From positions 2,790,001-2,854,000 of the forward strand of contig NZ_CP012266.1 in the NCBI RefSeq assembly GCF_001277235.1: a stretch of DNA of 64,000 nucleotides, given 5' to 3'. A program made the translations under genes and the position numbers. Positions within the stretch are counted from its first letter, which is position 1. Every line of letters starts with the position of its first letter. The stretch is from Cronobacter dublinensis subsp. dublinensis LMG 23823. GTDB taxonomy: Bacteria > Pseudomonadota > Gammaproteobacteria > Enterobacterales > Enterobacteriaceae. The notes beneath the pieces were generated by a model that had not been told where the DNA came from, did no database searches, and saw nothing but the letters and a program-made list of their open reading frames with translations. Below, in pieces: positions 1 to 8,033 of this stretch.

Positions 1-718
1 GGTGCCGACCAACCTTAACCTGATTCATTTAAAACCGCTGCGCGGCACCGGCCTGTTTGTGTTCTCGCCAAGCCTGGTATTTATCGCGGTGGATAACCTG
101 TTCGGCGGTGATGGCCGCTTCCCGACTAAAGTGGAAGGCCGTGAATTCACCCATACCGAACAGCGCGTCATCAACCGTATGCTCAAGCTGGCGCTTGAAG
201 CCTACAGCGACGCGTGGAAAGCGATTAACCCGCTGGACGTAGAGTATGTGCGTTCAGAAATGCAGGTGAAATTCACCAATATCACCACCTCGCCGAACGA
301 TATCGTGGTTAACACCCCGTTTCACGTCGAGATTGGTAACCTGACCGGCGAGTTTAATATTTGCCTGCCGTTCAGCATGATTGAGCCGCTGCGTGAACTG
401 CTGGTCAACCCGCCGCTGGAAAACTCCCGCCAGGAAGACCAAAACTGGCGCGACACTCTGGTGCGTCAGGTACAGCATTCAGAGCTGGAGTTGATTGCCA
501 ACTTCGCCGAGATCCCGCTGCGACTGTCGAAGATTCTGAAGCTGAAGCCAGGCGACGTGCTGCCCATCGACAAGCCGGATCGCATTCTGGTGCACGTGGA
601 TGGCGTGCCGGTTCTCACCAGCCAGTACGGCACCGTGAGCGGACAATATGCCCTGCGCGTTGAACATTTGATCAACCCAATTTTGAATTCGCTGAATGAG
701 GAACAGCCCAATGAGTGA
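1..718 (+). CDS. fliM: Flagellar motor switch protein FliM (3' part)
   Basis: The reading frame is open from the window edge, so only about the last 238 of roughly 334 residues are seen. FliM is the middle component of the cytoplasmic C-ring; with FliG and FliN it sets motor rotation direction and binds CheY-P through an N-terminal segment that lies outside this window. The visible part covers most of the central CheC-like domain and the C-terminal SpoA/FliN-like domain (near KPGDVLPIDKPDRI). The GTG at base 2 is an internal codon, not a start. The stop codon overlaps fliN by 8 bases, consistent with translational coupling in the fliLMNOPQR operon. Confidence 0.97.
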   Translation, partial: VPTNLNLIHLKPLRGTGLFVFSPSLVFIAVDNLFGGDGRFPTKVEGREFTHTEQRVINRMLKLALEAYSDAWKAINPLDVEYVRSEMQVKFTNITTSPNDIVVNTPFHVEIGNLTGEFNICLPFSMIEPLRELLVNPPLENSRQEDQNWRDTLVRQVQHSELELIANFAEIPLRLSKILKLKPGDVLPIDKPDRILVHVDGVPVLTSQYGTVSGQYALRVEHLINPILNSLNEEQPNE

Positions 719-1181
719 CATTAACAAACCGTCCGATGAAAACGCAGGTGAAATGGACGATCTGTGGGCTGATGCATTGAACGAACAAAAAAGCACCAGC
801 ACCGGCGACGCCGCAGACGATCTGTGGGCCGATGCGTTGAGCGAGCAGAAAACCGCAGGCAAAAGTTCAGCAGACAGCGTGTTCCGCGCGCTGGAAGGCG
901 GCGACATGGTCGGCGCGCTGCAGGATATCAACCTGATTATGGATATCCCGGTGAAACTCACCGTGGAGCTGGGCCGCACCCGTATGACCATCAAAGAGCT
1001 GCTGCGTCTGACGCAGGGTTCCGTGGTCGCGCTGGACGGTCTTGCCGGTGAACCGCTGGACATCCTCATCAACGGTTACCTGATTGCCCAGGGTGAAGTC
1101 GTGGTCGTCGCCGATAAATACGGCGTGCGCATCACCGATATCATCACCCCGTCAGAACGTATGCGTCGCCTGAGTCGTTAA
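711..1181 (+). CDS. fliN: Flagellar motor switch protein FliN with a duplicated N-terminal motif
   Basis: FliN forms the bottom of the flagellar C-ring and docks the FliH-FliI export complex. The last ~90 residues (from LQDINLIMDIPVKLT to the RMRRLSR end) are the SpoA domain and look nearly identical to E. coli FliN. The protein is 156 residues against 137 in E. coli. The extra length comes from a tandem copy of the N-terminal DDLWADAL-EQK segment (see the repeat entry). The start is ATG 711, which overlaps the fliM stop and matches the family N-terminus MSDxN; an upstream in-frame ATG at 696 lies inside fliM and is not needed. Confidence 0.97.
   Translation: MSDINKPSDENAGEMDDLWADALNEQKSTSTGDAADDLWADALSEQKTAGKSSADSVFRALEGGDMVGALQDINLIMDIPVKLTVELGRTRMTIKELLRLTQGSVVALDGLAGEPLDILINGYLIAQGEVVVVADKYGVRITDIITPSERMRRLSR
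757..849 (+). repeat. In-frame 60-bp-period direct repeat inside fliN
   Basis: Bases 757-789 and 817-849 encode DDLWADALNEQK and DDLWADALSEQK, exactly 60 bases (20 codons) apart. The two DNA copies differ only at a few, mostly synonymous, positions. E. coli FliN has a single such motif, so this looks like an in-frame tandem duplication in the flexible N-terminal tail. Confidence 0.9.
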
Positions 1182-1559
1182 ATGAAAAATCAGACCACAG
1201 TTCCACAGCCGGCCATGCCCGATGCCGGCTCATCCTTAATCCAGGTAAGCGGCGCATTAACGCTGATTATCCTCTTTATTCTGCTGTTTGCCTGGATGGC
1301 AAAGCGTTTTGGCTTTACCGCTAAAACCGCCGGGATGCGTGGTCTGAAGCTTAACAGCAGCCTGAGCCTCGGGGCTCGTGAAAAGATTGTGATTGTCGAA
1401 GTGGAAGACGCCCGCCTGGTGCTGGGCGTGACCGCCACCTCGATTACCCCGCTGCATACTCTCCCGCCTGCGCCCCCTGCGCCAGAGCAGGAGACCGTGC
1501 CAGCCGGTGAGTTCCAGAACCTGATGAAGAATCTGCTTAAGCGTAGCGGGAGAAAGTAA
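1182..1559 (+). CDS. fliO: Flagellar biosynthesis protein FliO
   Basis: FliO is a small membrane protein that helps assemble the FliP ring of the flagellar type III export gate. The 125-residue product has one hydrophobic segment (about residues 20-42, ALTLIILFILLFAWMAK). A cytoplasmic domain follows, containing the SLSLGAREKIVIVEV motif typical of the family. The ATG follows the fliN stop directly, and the stop overlaps the fliP start by one base. FliO is poorly conserved in general, but length, position and motif agree. Confidence 0.95.
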   Translation: MKNQTTVPQPAMPDAGSSLIQVSGALTLIILFILLFAWMAKRFGFTAKTAGMRGLKLNSSLSLGAREKIVIVEVEDARLVLGVTATSITPLHTLPPAPPAPEQETVPAGEFQNLMKNLLKRSGRK

Positions 1560-2296
1560 TGCGTCGTTGGTTAAGTCTTTCTTTCCTCGCGCTTGGCCTG
1601 ATGGCCGCGCCGGCGATGGCACAACTGCCGGGTCTTGTCAGCCAGCCGATGTCCGGCGGCGGTCAGAGCTGGTCACTGCCGGTACAGACGCTGGTGTTTA
1701 TCACCTCGCTGACGTTCCTGCCCGCCATTCTGTTAATGATGACCAGCTTTACGCGCATCATTATCGTCTTCGGCCTGCTGCGTAACGCCCTCGGGACGCC
1801 GTCTGCACCGCCAAACCAGGTGTTGCTGGGGCTCGCGCTGTTCCTGACCTTTTTTATCATGTCGCCGGTTATCGATAAGATTTATACCGACGCCTATCAG
1901 CCGTTCAGCGAAAACAAAATTTCGATGGAAGTGGCGCTCGATCGCGGTTCGCAACCGCTGCGTGAATTTATGCTGCGCCAGACGCGTGAGGCGGATCTCG
2001 CACTGTTCGCGAAGCTTGCCAACACCCAGCCGATTCAGGGTCCGGAAGCCGTGCCGATGCGCATTCTGCTGCCTGCCTATGTGACGAGCGAGCTGAAAAC
2101 CGCCTTCCAGATTGGCTTTACCGTGTTCATCCCCTTCCTGATTATCGATCTGGTGGTGGCGAGCGTGCTGATGGCGCTCGGGATGATGATGGTGCCGCCG
2201 GCGTCTATCGCCCTGCCCTTCAAGCTGATGCTGTTCGTGCTGGTTGACGGCTGGCAGTTGCTTGTCGGTTCGCTTGCCCAAAGCTTTTACAGTTAA
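1559..2296 (+). CDS. fliP: Flagellar export gate protein FliP
   Basis: FliP is the core of the FliP5Q4R1 channel of the flagellar type III export apparatus. The protein is 245 residues, the usual length, and starts with a cleavable signal sequence (about residues 1-21, ending APAMA), a known FliP feature. Four hydrophobic segments follow, with the conserved TSFTRIIIVFGLLRNALG and PFKLMLFVLVDGW motifs. The start overlaps the fliO stop (TAATG). Confidence 0.98.
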   Translation: MRRWLSLSFLALGLMAAPAMAQLPGLVSQPMSGGGQSWSLPVQTLVFITSLTFLPAILLMMTSFTRIIIVFGLLRNALGTPSAPPNQVLLGLALFLTFFIMSPVIDKIYTDAYQPFSENKISMEVALDRGSQPLREFMLRQTREADLALFAKLANTQPIQGPEAVPMRILLPAYVTSELKTAFQIGFTVFIPFLIIDLVVASVLMALGMMMVPPASIALPFKLMLFVLVDGWQLLVGSLAQSFYS

Positions 2297-2307
2297 CGAG
2301 GTGCATG

Positions 2308-2577
2308 ATGACGCCAGAATCAGTCATGATGATGGGCACGGAAGCCATGAAAGTCGCGCTCGCGCTCGCCGCGCCGCTCCTGCTGGTCGCGCTGGTGACC
2401 GGTCTGTTTATCAGTATTCTGCAGGCGGCCACCCAGATTAACGAAATGACGCTGTCGTTCATTCCTAAAATTCTGGCGGTGTTTGTGGTTATCGTGGCGG
2501 CAGGCCCGTGGATGCTTAATCTGCTGCTCGACTACATGCGCACCCTGTTTTCCAACCTGCCGTATATCATCGGCTGA
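2308..2577 (+). CDS. fliQ: Flagellar export gate protein FliQ
   Basis: FliQ is an 89-residue protein with two membrane hairpin helices (about residues 16-40 and 52-76) that packs around FliP in the export gate. The sequence MTPESVMMMGTEAMKVAL is the canonical family start, so ATG 2308 is preferred over the adjacent ATG 2305. GAGGTG lies just upstream as the ribosome binding site. It sits between fliP and fliR in the usual order. Confidence 0.97.
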   Translation: MTPESVMMMGTEAMKVALALAAPLLLVALVTGLFISILQAATQINEMTLSFIPKILAVFVVIVAAGPWMLNLLLDYMRTLFSNLPYIIG

Positions 2578-2588
2578 CGGCCGAACAC

Positions 2589-3377
2589 ATGCTGCAATTC
2601 ACCAGCGACCAGTGGCTTCACTGGCTGACTCTGTACTTCTGGCCGCTGCTGCGCGTGCTGGCGCTGATCAGCACCGCGCCAATTCTCAGCGAGCGCGCTA
2701 TCAGCATTCGCGTCAAGATTGGTCTTGCGCTGCTGATAACTATTGCGCTCGCGCCGAATATTCCTGGCAGTAACGTGCCGATTTTCTCGCTCGAAGGCTT
2801 GTGGCTGGGGCTGCAGCAGATCCTGATCGGAATCGCCGTCGGCTTTACGATGCAGTTCGCGTTCGCCGCGGTGCGTACCGCAGGCGAGCTTATCGGTCTG
2901 CAAATGGGCCTGTCGTTCGCCACCTTTTTCGATCCGGGCAGCCGCCTGAATATGCCGGTGCTGGCGCGCTTTATCGATATGCTGGCGATGCTGCTGTTCC
3001 TGACGCTCAACGGTCACCTGTGGCTTATCTCCATTCTTGCCGATACGTTTCATACGCTGCCAATCAGCGGCGAGGCGATTAACAGCAACGCCTTTATGGC
3101 GCTGACGCGTGCCGGCAGCCTGATTTTCATCAACGGCGTGATGCTGGCGCTGCCGCTCATTACGCTGCTGCTGTCGCTGAACCTGGCGCTCGGCCTGTTA
3201 AACCGTATGGCCCCGCAGCTTACCGTCTTCGCGATCGGCTTCCCGCTGACCCTCAGTATCGGGATTATCGTGATGGCGGCGTTAATGCCCTTAATAGCAC
3301 CGTTCTGTGAACATTTATTCGCAGAAATATTTCACTTGTTGACTGATATCGTTAGCGAAATACCTGCTAAGGGTTAA
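2589..3377 (+). CDS. fliR: Flagellar export gate protein FliR
   Basis: FliR completes the FliPQR export channel and contacts FlhB. The 262-residue product (E. coli 261) has about six hydrophobic segments and the conserved GLQMGLSFATFFDPGS stretch around residues 105-122. It is the last gene of the operon. Its TAA stop lies inside a perfect 14-bp palindrome (3369-3382), after which the rcsA control region begins. Confidence 0.97.
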   Translation: MLQFTSDQWLHWLTLYFWPLLRVLALISTAPILSERAISIRVKIGLALLITIALAPNIPGSNVPIFSLEGLWLGLQQILIGIAVGFTMQFAFAAVRTAGELIGLQMGLSFATFFDPGSRLNMPVLARFIDMLAMLLFLTLNGHLWLISILADTFHTLPISGEAINSNAFMALTRAGSLIFINGVMLALPLITLLLSLNLALGLLNRMAPQLTVFAIGFPLTLSIGIIVMAALMPLIAPFCEHLFAEIFHLLTDIVSEIPAKG

Positions 3378-3400
3378 CCCTTCGTTTTAAATGGTCATCC

Positions 3401-3415
3401 TAAGGATATTCCTAA
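3401..3415 (+). promoter_or_regulatory. RcsAB box upstream of rcsA
   Basis: TAAGGATATTCCTAA closely fits the RcsA-RcsB heterodimer site (consensus close to TAAGAATATTCCTA). In E. coli and Klebsiella such a box mediates rcsA autoactivation. It lies about 310 bases before the rcsA start, inside the 348-base fliR-rcsA gap (3378-3725). Apart from this box and the palindromes beside it, I see no gene in the gap; the remainder is presumably promoter and 5' leader. Confidence 0.75.
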
Positions 3416-3418
3416 TAT

Positions 3419-3434
3419 GGAGAATATATTCTCC
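3419..3434. repeat. Perfect 16-bp palindrome next to the RcsAB box
   Basis: GGAGAATATATTCTCC is a perfect inverted repeat 3 bases after the RcsAB box. A further inverted pair (ATGGTCA 3391-3397 and TGACCAT 3438-3444) encloses both elements. The arrangement could be a second operator or a cruciform-capable region; its function is unknown. Confidence 0.6.
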
Positions 3435-3725
3435 GGCTGACCATACATCCCAGGCGGAATTAATGATTTTACGCCTCTCACAGAACCGGATCGCCTCTTT
3501 ACTTTAAGAACTTTCCTGGCAAATTATACGTAACTTTACGGGATAGTTGGGGTCGCCTGAATGACTTCGATACCCGGCTGATACGATTCACGCTATCGGT
3601 CTGCGGTGTGCCGTTTTACGCTTTCTTATCCCGTAATTGCTGGTCTTGGCAGAACGGCGGTCGTTCTCAGGCTGGTGGAGCAATCGTTGTGCTTTAACGG
3701 ATAACGCGTTTAGTGAGGGTAGGCT

Positions 3726-4349
3726 ATGTCAACGATTATTATGGATCTCTGCAGCTATACCAGGCTCGGGCTAACCGATTATTTATCATCGAGAGGAGTG
3801 CGAAAAAGACAGATATTTCATGCTGATAGCGTGGATAATCTGGAACAAGCCTGTCAGGTACGCAAACCCCATGTGGTGTTTATTAATGAAGACTGTTTTA
3901 TTCACGACCCGGTGAGCAGTCAGCATATAAAGCACATCATTAATCAGCATCCCGGTACGTTATTTATCGTTTTTATGGCGATTGCCAATATTCACTTCGA
4001 TGAATATTTACGGGTGCGTAAGAATCTGTTAATTAGCTCTAAATCGATTAAACCAGAGTCGCTGGATGCCATTCTGGGAGATTATTTAACCAAAGATATG
4101 CAGTGCATCGGCAAAATAAGTTTGCCTACACTTTCTTTAAGCCGTACTGAATCCAGTATGCTGAGAATGTGGATGTCTGGCCAGGATACGATTCAGATTT
4201 CCGATCAGATGAATATTAAGGCCAAGACCGTTTCGTCACACAAAGGCAATATAAAACGCAAAATCAAGACCCATAATAAGCAAGTGATCTATCATGTCGT
4301 CCGGTTGACCGATAACGTCACCAACGGCATTTTTGTGAATATGCGCTAA
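3726..4349 (+). CDS. rcsA: Colanic acid activator RcsA
   Basis: RcsA is the unstable (Lon-degraded) auxiliary LuxR-type regulator that pairs with RcsB to activate capsule genes and repress flagellar genes. The protein is 207 residues, the same as E. coli. The C-terminal helix-turn-helix (about residues 135-200, LSRTESSMLRMW ... ISDQMNIKAKTVSSHKGNIKRK) is almost invariant. The N-terminal receiver-like half is more diverged (residues 25-50 and 113-125). The coding sequence is visibly more AT-rich than its neighbours, as is usual for rcsA. An RcsAB box lies upstream. Confidence 0.97.
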   Translation: MSTIIMDLCSYTRLGLTDYLSSRGVRKRQIFHADSVDNLEQACQVRKPHVVFINEDCFIHDPVSSQHIKHIINQHPGTLFIVFMAIANIHFDEYLRVRKNLLISSKSIKPESLDAILGDYLTKDMQCIGKISLPTLSLSRTESSMLRMWMSGQDTIQISDQMNIKAKTVSSHKGNIKRKIKTHNKQVIYHVVRLTDNVTNGIFVNMR

Positions 4350-4461
4350 CGCAGCACTATAATTTTATCCTGTACCCTGCACGCCTCGTTTCTGGCCTTC
4401 GCCGGAACGGTAAATGAATTTTCCATCGCATCGCTTCGGCGAGAATTTTCATTGTCCAAAA

Positions 4462-4496
4462 AATAACGCCGCCCTAATTAACGGGGCGGCGTTATT
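4462..4496 (-). terminator. Terminator between rcsA and dsrB
   Basis: A 13-bp GC-rich stem (AATAACGCCGCCC and its complement) with a 9-base loop is followed by a T run only on the minus strand (As at 4458-4463). It fits a dsrB terminator that may also stop rcsA transcripts. Confidence 0.8.
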
Positions 4497-4517
4497 ATAA
4501 GCAAGACGTATGACGCG

Positions 4518-4706
4518 TTATTCTACCTTTTCGACAAATACCCCGTCCGGGTGATCTTTTTCATTAAAGAACCATATTCCCAGCGGATATTCTTCCAGCG
4601 AAACCAGATACATGGTGCCTTCATTGAAAGGCTCTACGGCCAGCACCACGCCAGGGCGGCGCGGCCCGCCATCCGTTTTGACGGTAACCCGATCGTTAAC
4701 GTTCAT
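4518..4706 (-). CDS. dsrB: Small protein DsrB
   Basis: The 62-residue protein is very similar to E. coli DsrB (NVNDRVTVKTDGGPRRPGVV ... WFFNE ... VFVEK). DsrB is a conserved small protein beside rcsA and dsrA whose biochemical role is unknown. The start is placed at ATG 4706 because it restores the family length and has AGAGGAGC eight bases upstream. The longer open frame to 4829 would add 41 unrelated residues. Confidence 0.93.
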   Translation of the reverse strand: MNVNDRVTVKTDGGPRRPGVVLAVEPFNEGTMYLVSLEEYPLGIWFFNEKDHPDGVFVEKVE

Positions 4707-4827
4707 AACTGCTCCTCTTATCACTATTGAGCCAGTGTAGAACAAAACCGCTTTGCTGGCACCGGGCATGTGGCCGCACGCGCGCGCGACTATACTTACC
4801 GGGATGGGGCCGCCAGAGGTGATTGCC

Positions 4828-5040
4828 ATGAAACCGGAAAACCCAACGCCCGATGCGCCGCAGGCCGATATCGACGCCCTGCTGGGCGCGATTGAGGTTA
4901 TCAGCGAGCACGAGCCGCATACGTCAGACCGCGTTTCCCCGGCGCAGGCGGATGCGCGCAGGCAGGAAGCGTGTCGGGAGCTTGGCGAGGAGTTCGAACT
5001 GGATATCCGCGATGCGGGGCCGAGCGAAGTGAACCGTTAA
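4828..5040 (+). CDS. yodD: Small stress-associated protein YodD
   Basis: The 70-residue protein shares with E. coli YodD the central DIDALLGAI-ISE motif and the C-terminal FELDI-D-SEVNR ending; the middle is diverged. YodD is linked in E. coli to peroxide and acid stress, but its activity is unknown. The start is ATG 4828 (AGAGGTG upstream), which gives a family-like length rather than the longer open frame from 4753. It is divergent from dsrB, and its stop is only a few bases from the 3' end of dsrA on the other strand. Confidence 0.85.
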   Translation: MKPENPTPDAPQADIDALLGAIEVISEHEPHTSDRVSPAQADARRQEACRELGEEFELDIRDAGPSEVNR

Positions 5041-5044
5041 GCAT

Positions 5045-5130
5045 AAAAATATCCCGGCCTGGGGAGCCGGGATAAGCTTGCGAAAGCAAGAAGCACTTAA
5101 AATTCGTTACACCAGAGAAACTGATGTCGA
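5045..5130 (-). ncRNA. dsrA: DsrA small regulatory RNA
   Basis: On the minus strand the sequence reads ...CATCAG..CTGGTGTAACGAATTTTAAGTGCTTCTTGC..., which matches E. coli DsrA, including the rpoS-pairing stretch and the hns-pairing CTTGC...GCAAG hairpin. It ends in an ATCCCGGC/GCCGGGAT terminator stem with a T run (5045-5049). DsrA is an Hfq-dependent RNA that activates rpoS translation and represses hns. The gene order yodD-dsrA-mpgP and the strand are as in E. coli. The internal U run is shorter (4 against 6) and the second hairpin has a TTTC loop, so there is some drift. The 5' end is by alignment. Confidence 0.92.
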
Positions 5131-5135
5131 TGAAC

Positions 5136-5163
5136 AACATACCGCAAAATTTTTTCGGCACAA
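5136..5163 (-). promoter_or_regulatory. Probable dsrA promoter
   Basis: Reading the minus strand, TTGTGC (5163-5158) and TATGTT (5141-5136) are separated by 16 bases, and the -10 lies about 6 bases before the aligned RNA start. The remaining bases to the mpgP start (5164-5342) show no gene or clear motif. Confidence 0.5.
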
Positions 5164-5342
5164 GGATATATTCTTCTGGTGAATAATACGCTGCTAATAT
5201 TATTGGCAGATATATTCACTACGATCCAACAACTGCGCGCCTTCCATGGAATCGATCCCAGAATAACCCTGCAAACAAGGCCGATTAATTGAGATTATTC
5301 CTGGTCGACTCTGCGATCGCTGGCGCATAAAAAGGAGCCGCT

Positions 5343-6158
5343 ATGGCGCATCTGAATGACGATTTGCTGGTGATTACCGACCTTGACGGCACCCTGCTCG
5401 ACCCGAATACCCATGAGTGGACGCCCGCGCAGGCGTGGCTTGCCCGCTTAATCGACCATCAGGTGCCGGTGGTGCTCTCCAGCACCAAAACGGCGGCGGA
5501 AATTATCGCGTTGCAGGAGTCGCTGGGGTTGCAGGGCCAGCCGTTTATCGCCGAAAACGGCGCGATTATTCAGCTCGACGCCCGCTGGGAAGAGAGCCCC
5601 GACTTTCCCCGCCTGCTCAACGGCGTGCCCCATGACGAGATCCTGGACGTTATCAACCGCCTGCGCGACGAGCACGGCTATAAGCTCTTCTGTTTTAGCG
5701 ATGTGGACGACAAAACCATCGCCGAATGGACGGGCCTTAGCCCGAAGCTCGCCGCGATGGCGAACCTGCTGGAAGCCTCGGAAACGGTTATCTGGCGCGA
5801 CAGCGATGAAAACCTTGCGCGCTTTACCGCAAGCCTTGAAGCGCTCGGTCTGATGATGATTGAAGGCGGCCGTTTCTGGCATGTACTGGACGCGCGCGGC
5901 GGCAAGGGCCAGGCGGTGAACTGGCTTAAAGAGGAGTACCGCAAGCGGGAAGGCAGGCTTCGCACTACGCTTGGTCTGGGCGACGGGCCGGATGACGCTT
6001 CGCTGCTGGATAACGTCGATTTCGCGGTAGTGGTAAAAGGGCTGAGCCGTCAGGGCGTGGTGCTGAAAAACGAAGATCCGCAGCGCGTTTACCGCACGCA
6101 GGAAAGCGGCCCGGCGGGCTTTCGCGAAGGGCTCGATCACTTTCTGGGTAAGGCGTAA
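5343..6158 (+). CDS. mpgP: Mannosyl-3-phosphoglycerate phosphatase (HAD family)
   Basis: MpgP/YedP is a cytoplasmic HAD-superfamily phosphatase (Cof/MPGP subgroup) that removes phosphate from mannosyl-3-phosphoglycerate-type substrates. The protein is 271 residues, equal to E. coli. HAD motif I is DLDGTLLD at residues 14-21, motif II is the SSTKT near residue 45, and motif IV is GLGDGPDDASLL around residue 212. AAGGAG precedes the ATG. The physiological substrate in enterobacteria is not settled. Confidence 0.92.
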   Translation: MAHLNDDLLVITDLDGTLLDPNTHEWTPAQAWLARLIDHQVPVVLSSTKTAAEIIALQESLGLQGQPFIAENGAIIQLDARWEESPDFPRLLNGVPHDEILDVINRLRDEHGYKLFCFSDVDDKTIAEWTGLSPKLAAMANLLEASETVIWRDSDENLARFTASLEALGLMMIEGGRFWHVLDARGGKGQAVNWLKEEYRKREGRLRTTLGLGDGPDDASLLDNVDFAVVVKGLSRQGVVLKNEDPQRVYRTQESGPAGFREGLDHFLGKA

Positions 6159-6161
6159 GCT

Positions 6162-7832
6162 CTACCCTTCGTCGCACACCTGGTTGCGCCCGCGCTGCTT
6201 CGCCTGATACAGCCGGTGGTCGGCTATAGACTGTAAATGCTCGAAGTCGTAATCGCCATCGCGCATCGCCTCGCTGACGCCCACGGACACGCTGATGCGT
6301 ATTGTGGTGTCGGGCCGCACCAGGATCTCCTGACTGTTGATACGCTGGCGGATACGCTCCGCCACCAGGCGCGCGCCCTCAGGCGGCGTGCCCGGCAGGA
6401 TAATACAAAACTCCTCGCCGCCGACGCGCCCGGCGATATCCTCCGCCCGCAGCGTGCGGCTCAGCATGCCCGCCGCCCACGTCAGTACTTTGTCACCCGC
6501 CTGATGCCCGAAGCGGTCGTTGATGCTTTTAAAATGATCGAGGTCGAGCTGGATAACCGAGAACGGCTGTTGCTGCGCCTCGCACTCTTTCGCGGCGAGC
6601 CGCGCGCGCTCAAAGAACGCGCCGCGGTTATAGAGCCGCGTCAGCGTGTCATACCAGGCGCGCCATTTCAGCGAGCGCTGCATGGTCAGCATATTGCGTA
6701 CCATCCCGACGATCACCCGCCAGGAGATAAACAGCATCGCGGTGAAGAGCAGCCACAGCAGGCCGAGCACCATCGCCACCTTGCCGAATTTGCCTTCGGC
6801 ACTCTGCGAGAACGTGGTTACCTTCACCAGTACGCCGTCGAAATAGTCAAGCTTCGCCCAGGTGATAAAACGCGTATCCATACGCATGTCGCCGTGATTG
6901 GCAAGCTCCATCTGGCGCGCAAGGGTCGCTTTCTCCTGCGGGGTAAAGTGAAGCGTGCTGTCGATATCGGATGATGTCGTGGTGATGGGGCTCAGCTGGC
7001 CGTCAAACAGCATGATCTCCCCGCCCGCCTCGTCATTGCTGAGCGCGTTTTTCAGGAAATCGCGCATCGCGCTGATGGGAAAATCCATCGCCAGCACGCC
7101 GAACCAGCGGCCATCGTCATCAAGCGGAATGCTGGCGGTGACGCGCTGTCCCGACGGCATACTTGGATCTCTGCCGTGCAGCCAGCGCACGCCGCGCGCC
7201 GGGTTCAGGCGCAGCGCATGGCCGAGAAACCAGCGGCTGCTGACCTGCTCGTAATATTGCTCGGGGATTCGTCCGTGGCCGTAGAACGGCAGGCTGGTGA
7301 GATAAAACCCGGCGCGGGAAACATAATAGGTGCGCATTTCAGGGCGATCGTTGCCGCTGTCGGCGATGCTCAGCATATGGCCGAGCGCCAGCGTCGCGTT
7401 GAGTTCGTTGTGCAATAGTATGTCGTCGCGCTCAAGCAGGGTGCTTTCGGCGACGAACTCGTCCGATACGCCTTTGATGACCAGTGCGTGGTCGCGCACG
7501 GCGGGCAGCGCCCAGGCGGGAGCGTGGCGGTGCGCCTGGAATGCCGCTATCGTGGCATCGGTCTCCGGCCCTTCCAGCAGATTGTGCATGGTGTAGCGCA
7601 TGCCAGCGCGATAAAACTGCAGCTTGTCGACGCTGTATTGCAGGTTGCGATCCATTGACGTGGCGATGGTGTCCAGCTGGTTGCGCTGGGAAGAGATCCA
7701 GGCATCCTGCAATATCACGACTTCACGCCAGGTCAGCAGCGTGGAGAAGATAAAGACGGCGCAAAAGCAGAGGTTGACGACCCGAATAGGGTTTTTGGTC
7801 CGCCAGCGGCTGATGAGGATCTTGTCAGGCAC
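6162..7832 (-). CDS. dgcQ: Membrane diguanylate cyclase DgcQ (YedQ)
   Basis: DgcQ makes cyclic-di-GMP, which promotes cellulose production and sessility. The 556-residue protein (E. coli 564) has a membrane helix at about 18-37, a periplasmic CHASE7-type sensor to about 345, a second helix at about 352-376, and a GGDEF domain from about 390. The active site is GGEEF at 471-475. Five residues before it is an intact inhibitory I-site, RAED (462-465), so product inhibition is expected. It is convergent with mpgP (stops three bases apart). Confidence 0.95.
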   Translation of the reverse strand: MPDKILISRWRTKNPIRVVNLCFCAVFIFSTLLTWREVVILQDAWISSQRNQLDTIATSMDRNLQYSVDKLQFYRAGMRYTMHNLLEGPETDATIAAFQAHRHAPAWALPAVRDHALVIKGVSDEFVAESTLLERDDILLHNELNATLALGHMLSIADSGNDRPEMRTYYVSRAGFYLTSLPFYGHGRIPEQYYEQVSSRWFLGHALRLNPARGVRWLHGRDPSMPSGQRVTASIPLDDDGRWFGVLAMDFPISAMRDFLKNALSNDEAGGEIMLFDGQLSPITTTSSDIDSTLHFTPQEKATLARQMELANHGDMRMDTRFITWAKLDYFDGVLVKVTTFSQSAEGKFGKVAMVLGLLWLLFTAMLFISWRVIVGMVRNMLTMQRSLKWRAWYDTLTRLYNRGAFFERARLAAKECEAQQQPFSVIQLDLDHFKSINDRFGHQAGDKVLTWAAGMLSRTLRAEDIAGRVGGEEFCIILPGTPPEGARLVAERIRQRINSQEILVRPDTTIRISVSVGVSEAMRDGDYDFEHLQSIADHRLYQAKQRGRNQVCDEG

Positions 7833-8002
7833 GTCAGACTCCCTGTACTGATAAAGGCTCGACTTAATGCGGCATGGTGAAGTTCAGGCGGCTCAGATAA
7901 TACCAGGCGACGCGGATATTAAAAGTGTGGCCGTTTTTTTAAGGATTGTCGCCTGGAAAGCATCAGGATGTCGTTGATCTGTTACAGGATGGAGGGAGAA
8001 CG

Positions 8003-8031
8003 AAAATGCCCGGCGCGCTGGCCGGGCATTA
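8003..8031 (-). terminator. yodC terminator
   Basis: The minus-strand stem ATGCCCGGC ... GCCGGGCAT is followed by a short T run just past the yodC stop. The bases from here to the dgcQ start (7833-8002) show no gene. Confidence 0.7.
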
Positions 8032-8033
8032 TT

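Noticed and set aside
696..710. Upstream ATG as fliN start
   Set aside because: It would overlap fliM further and add residues not found in the family; ATG 711 matches the conserved N-terminus.
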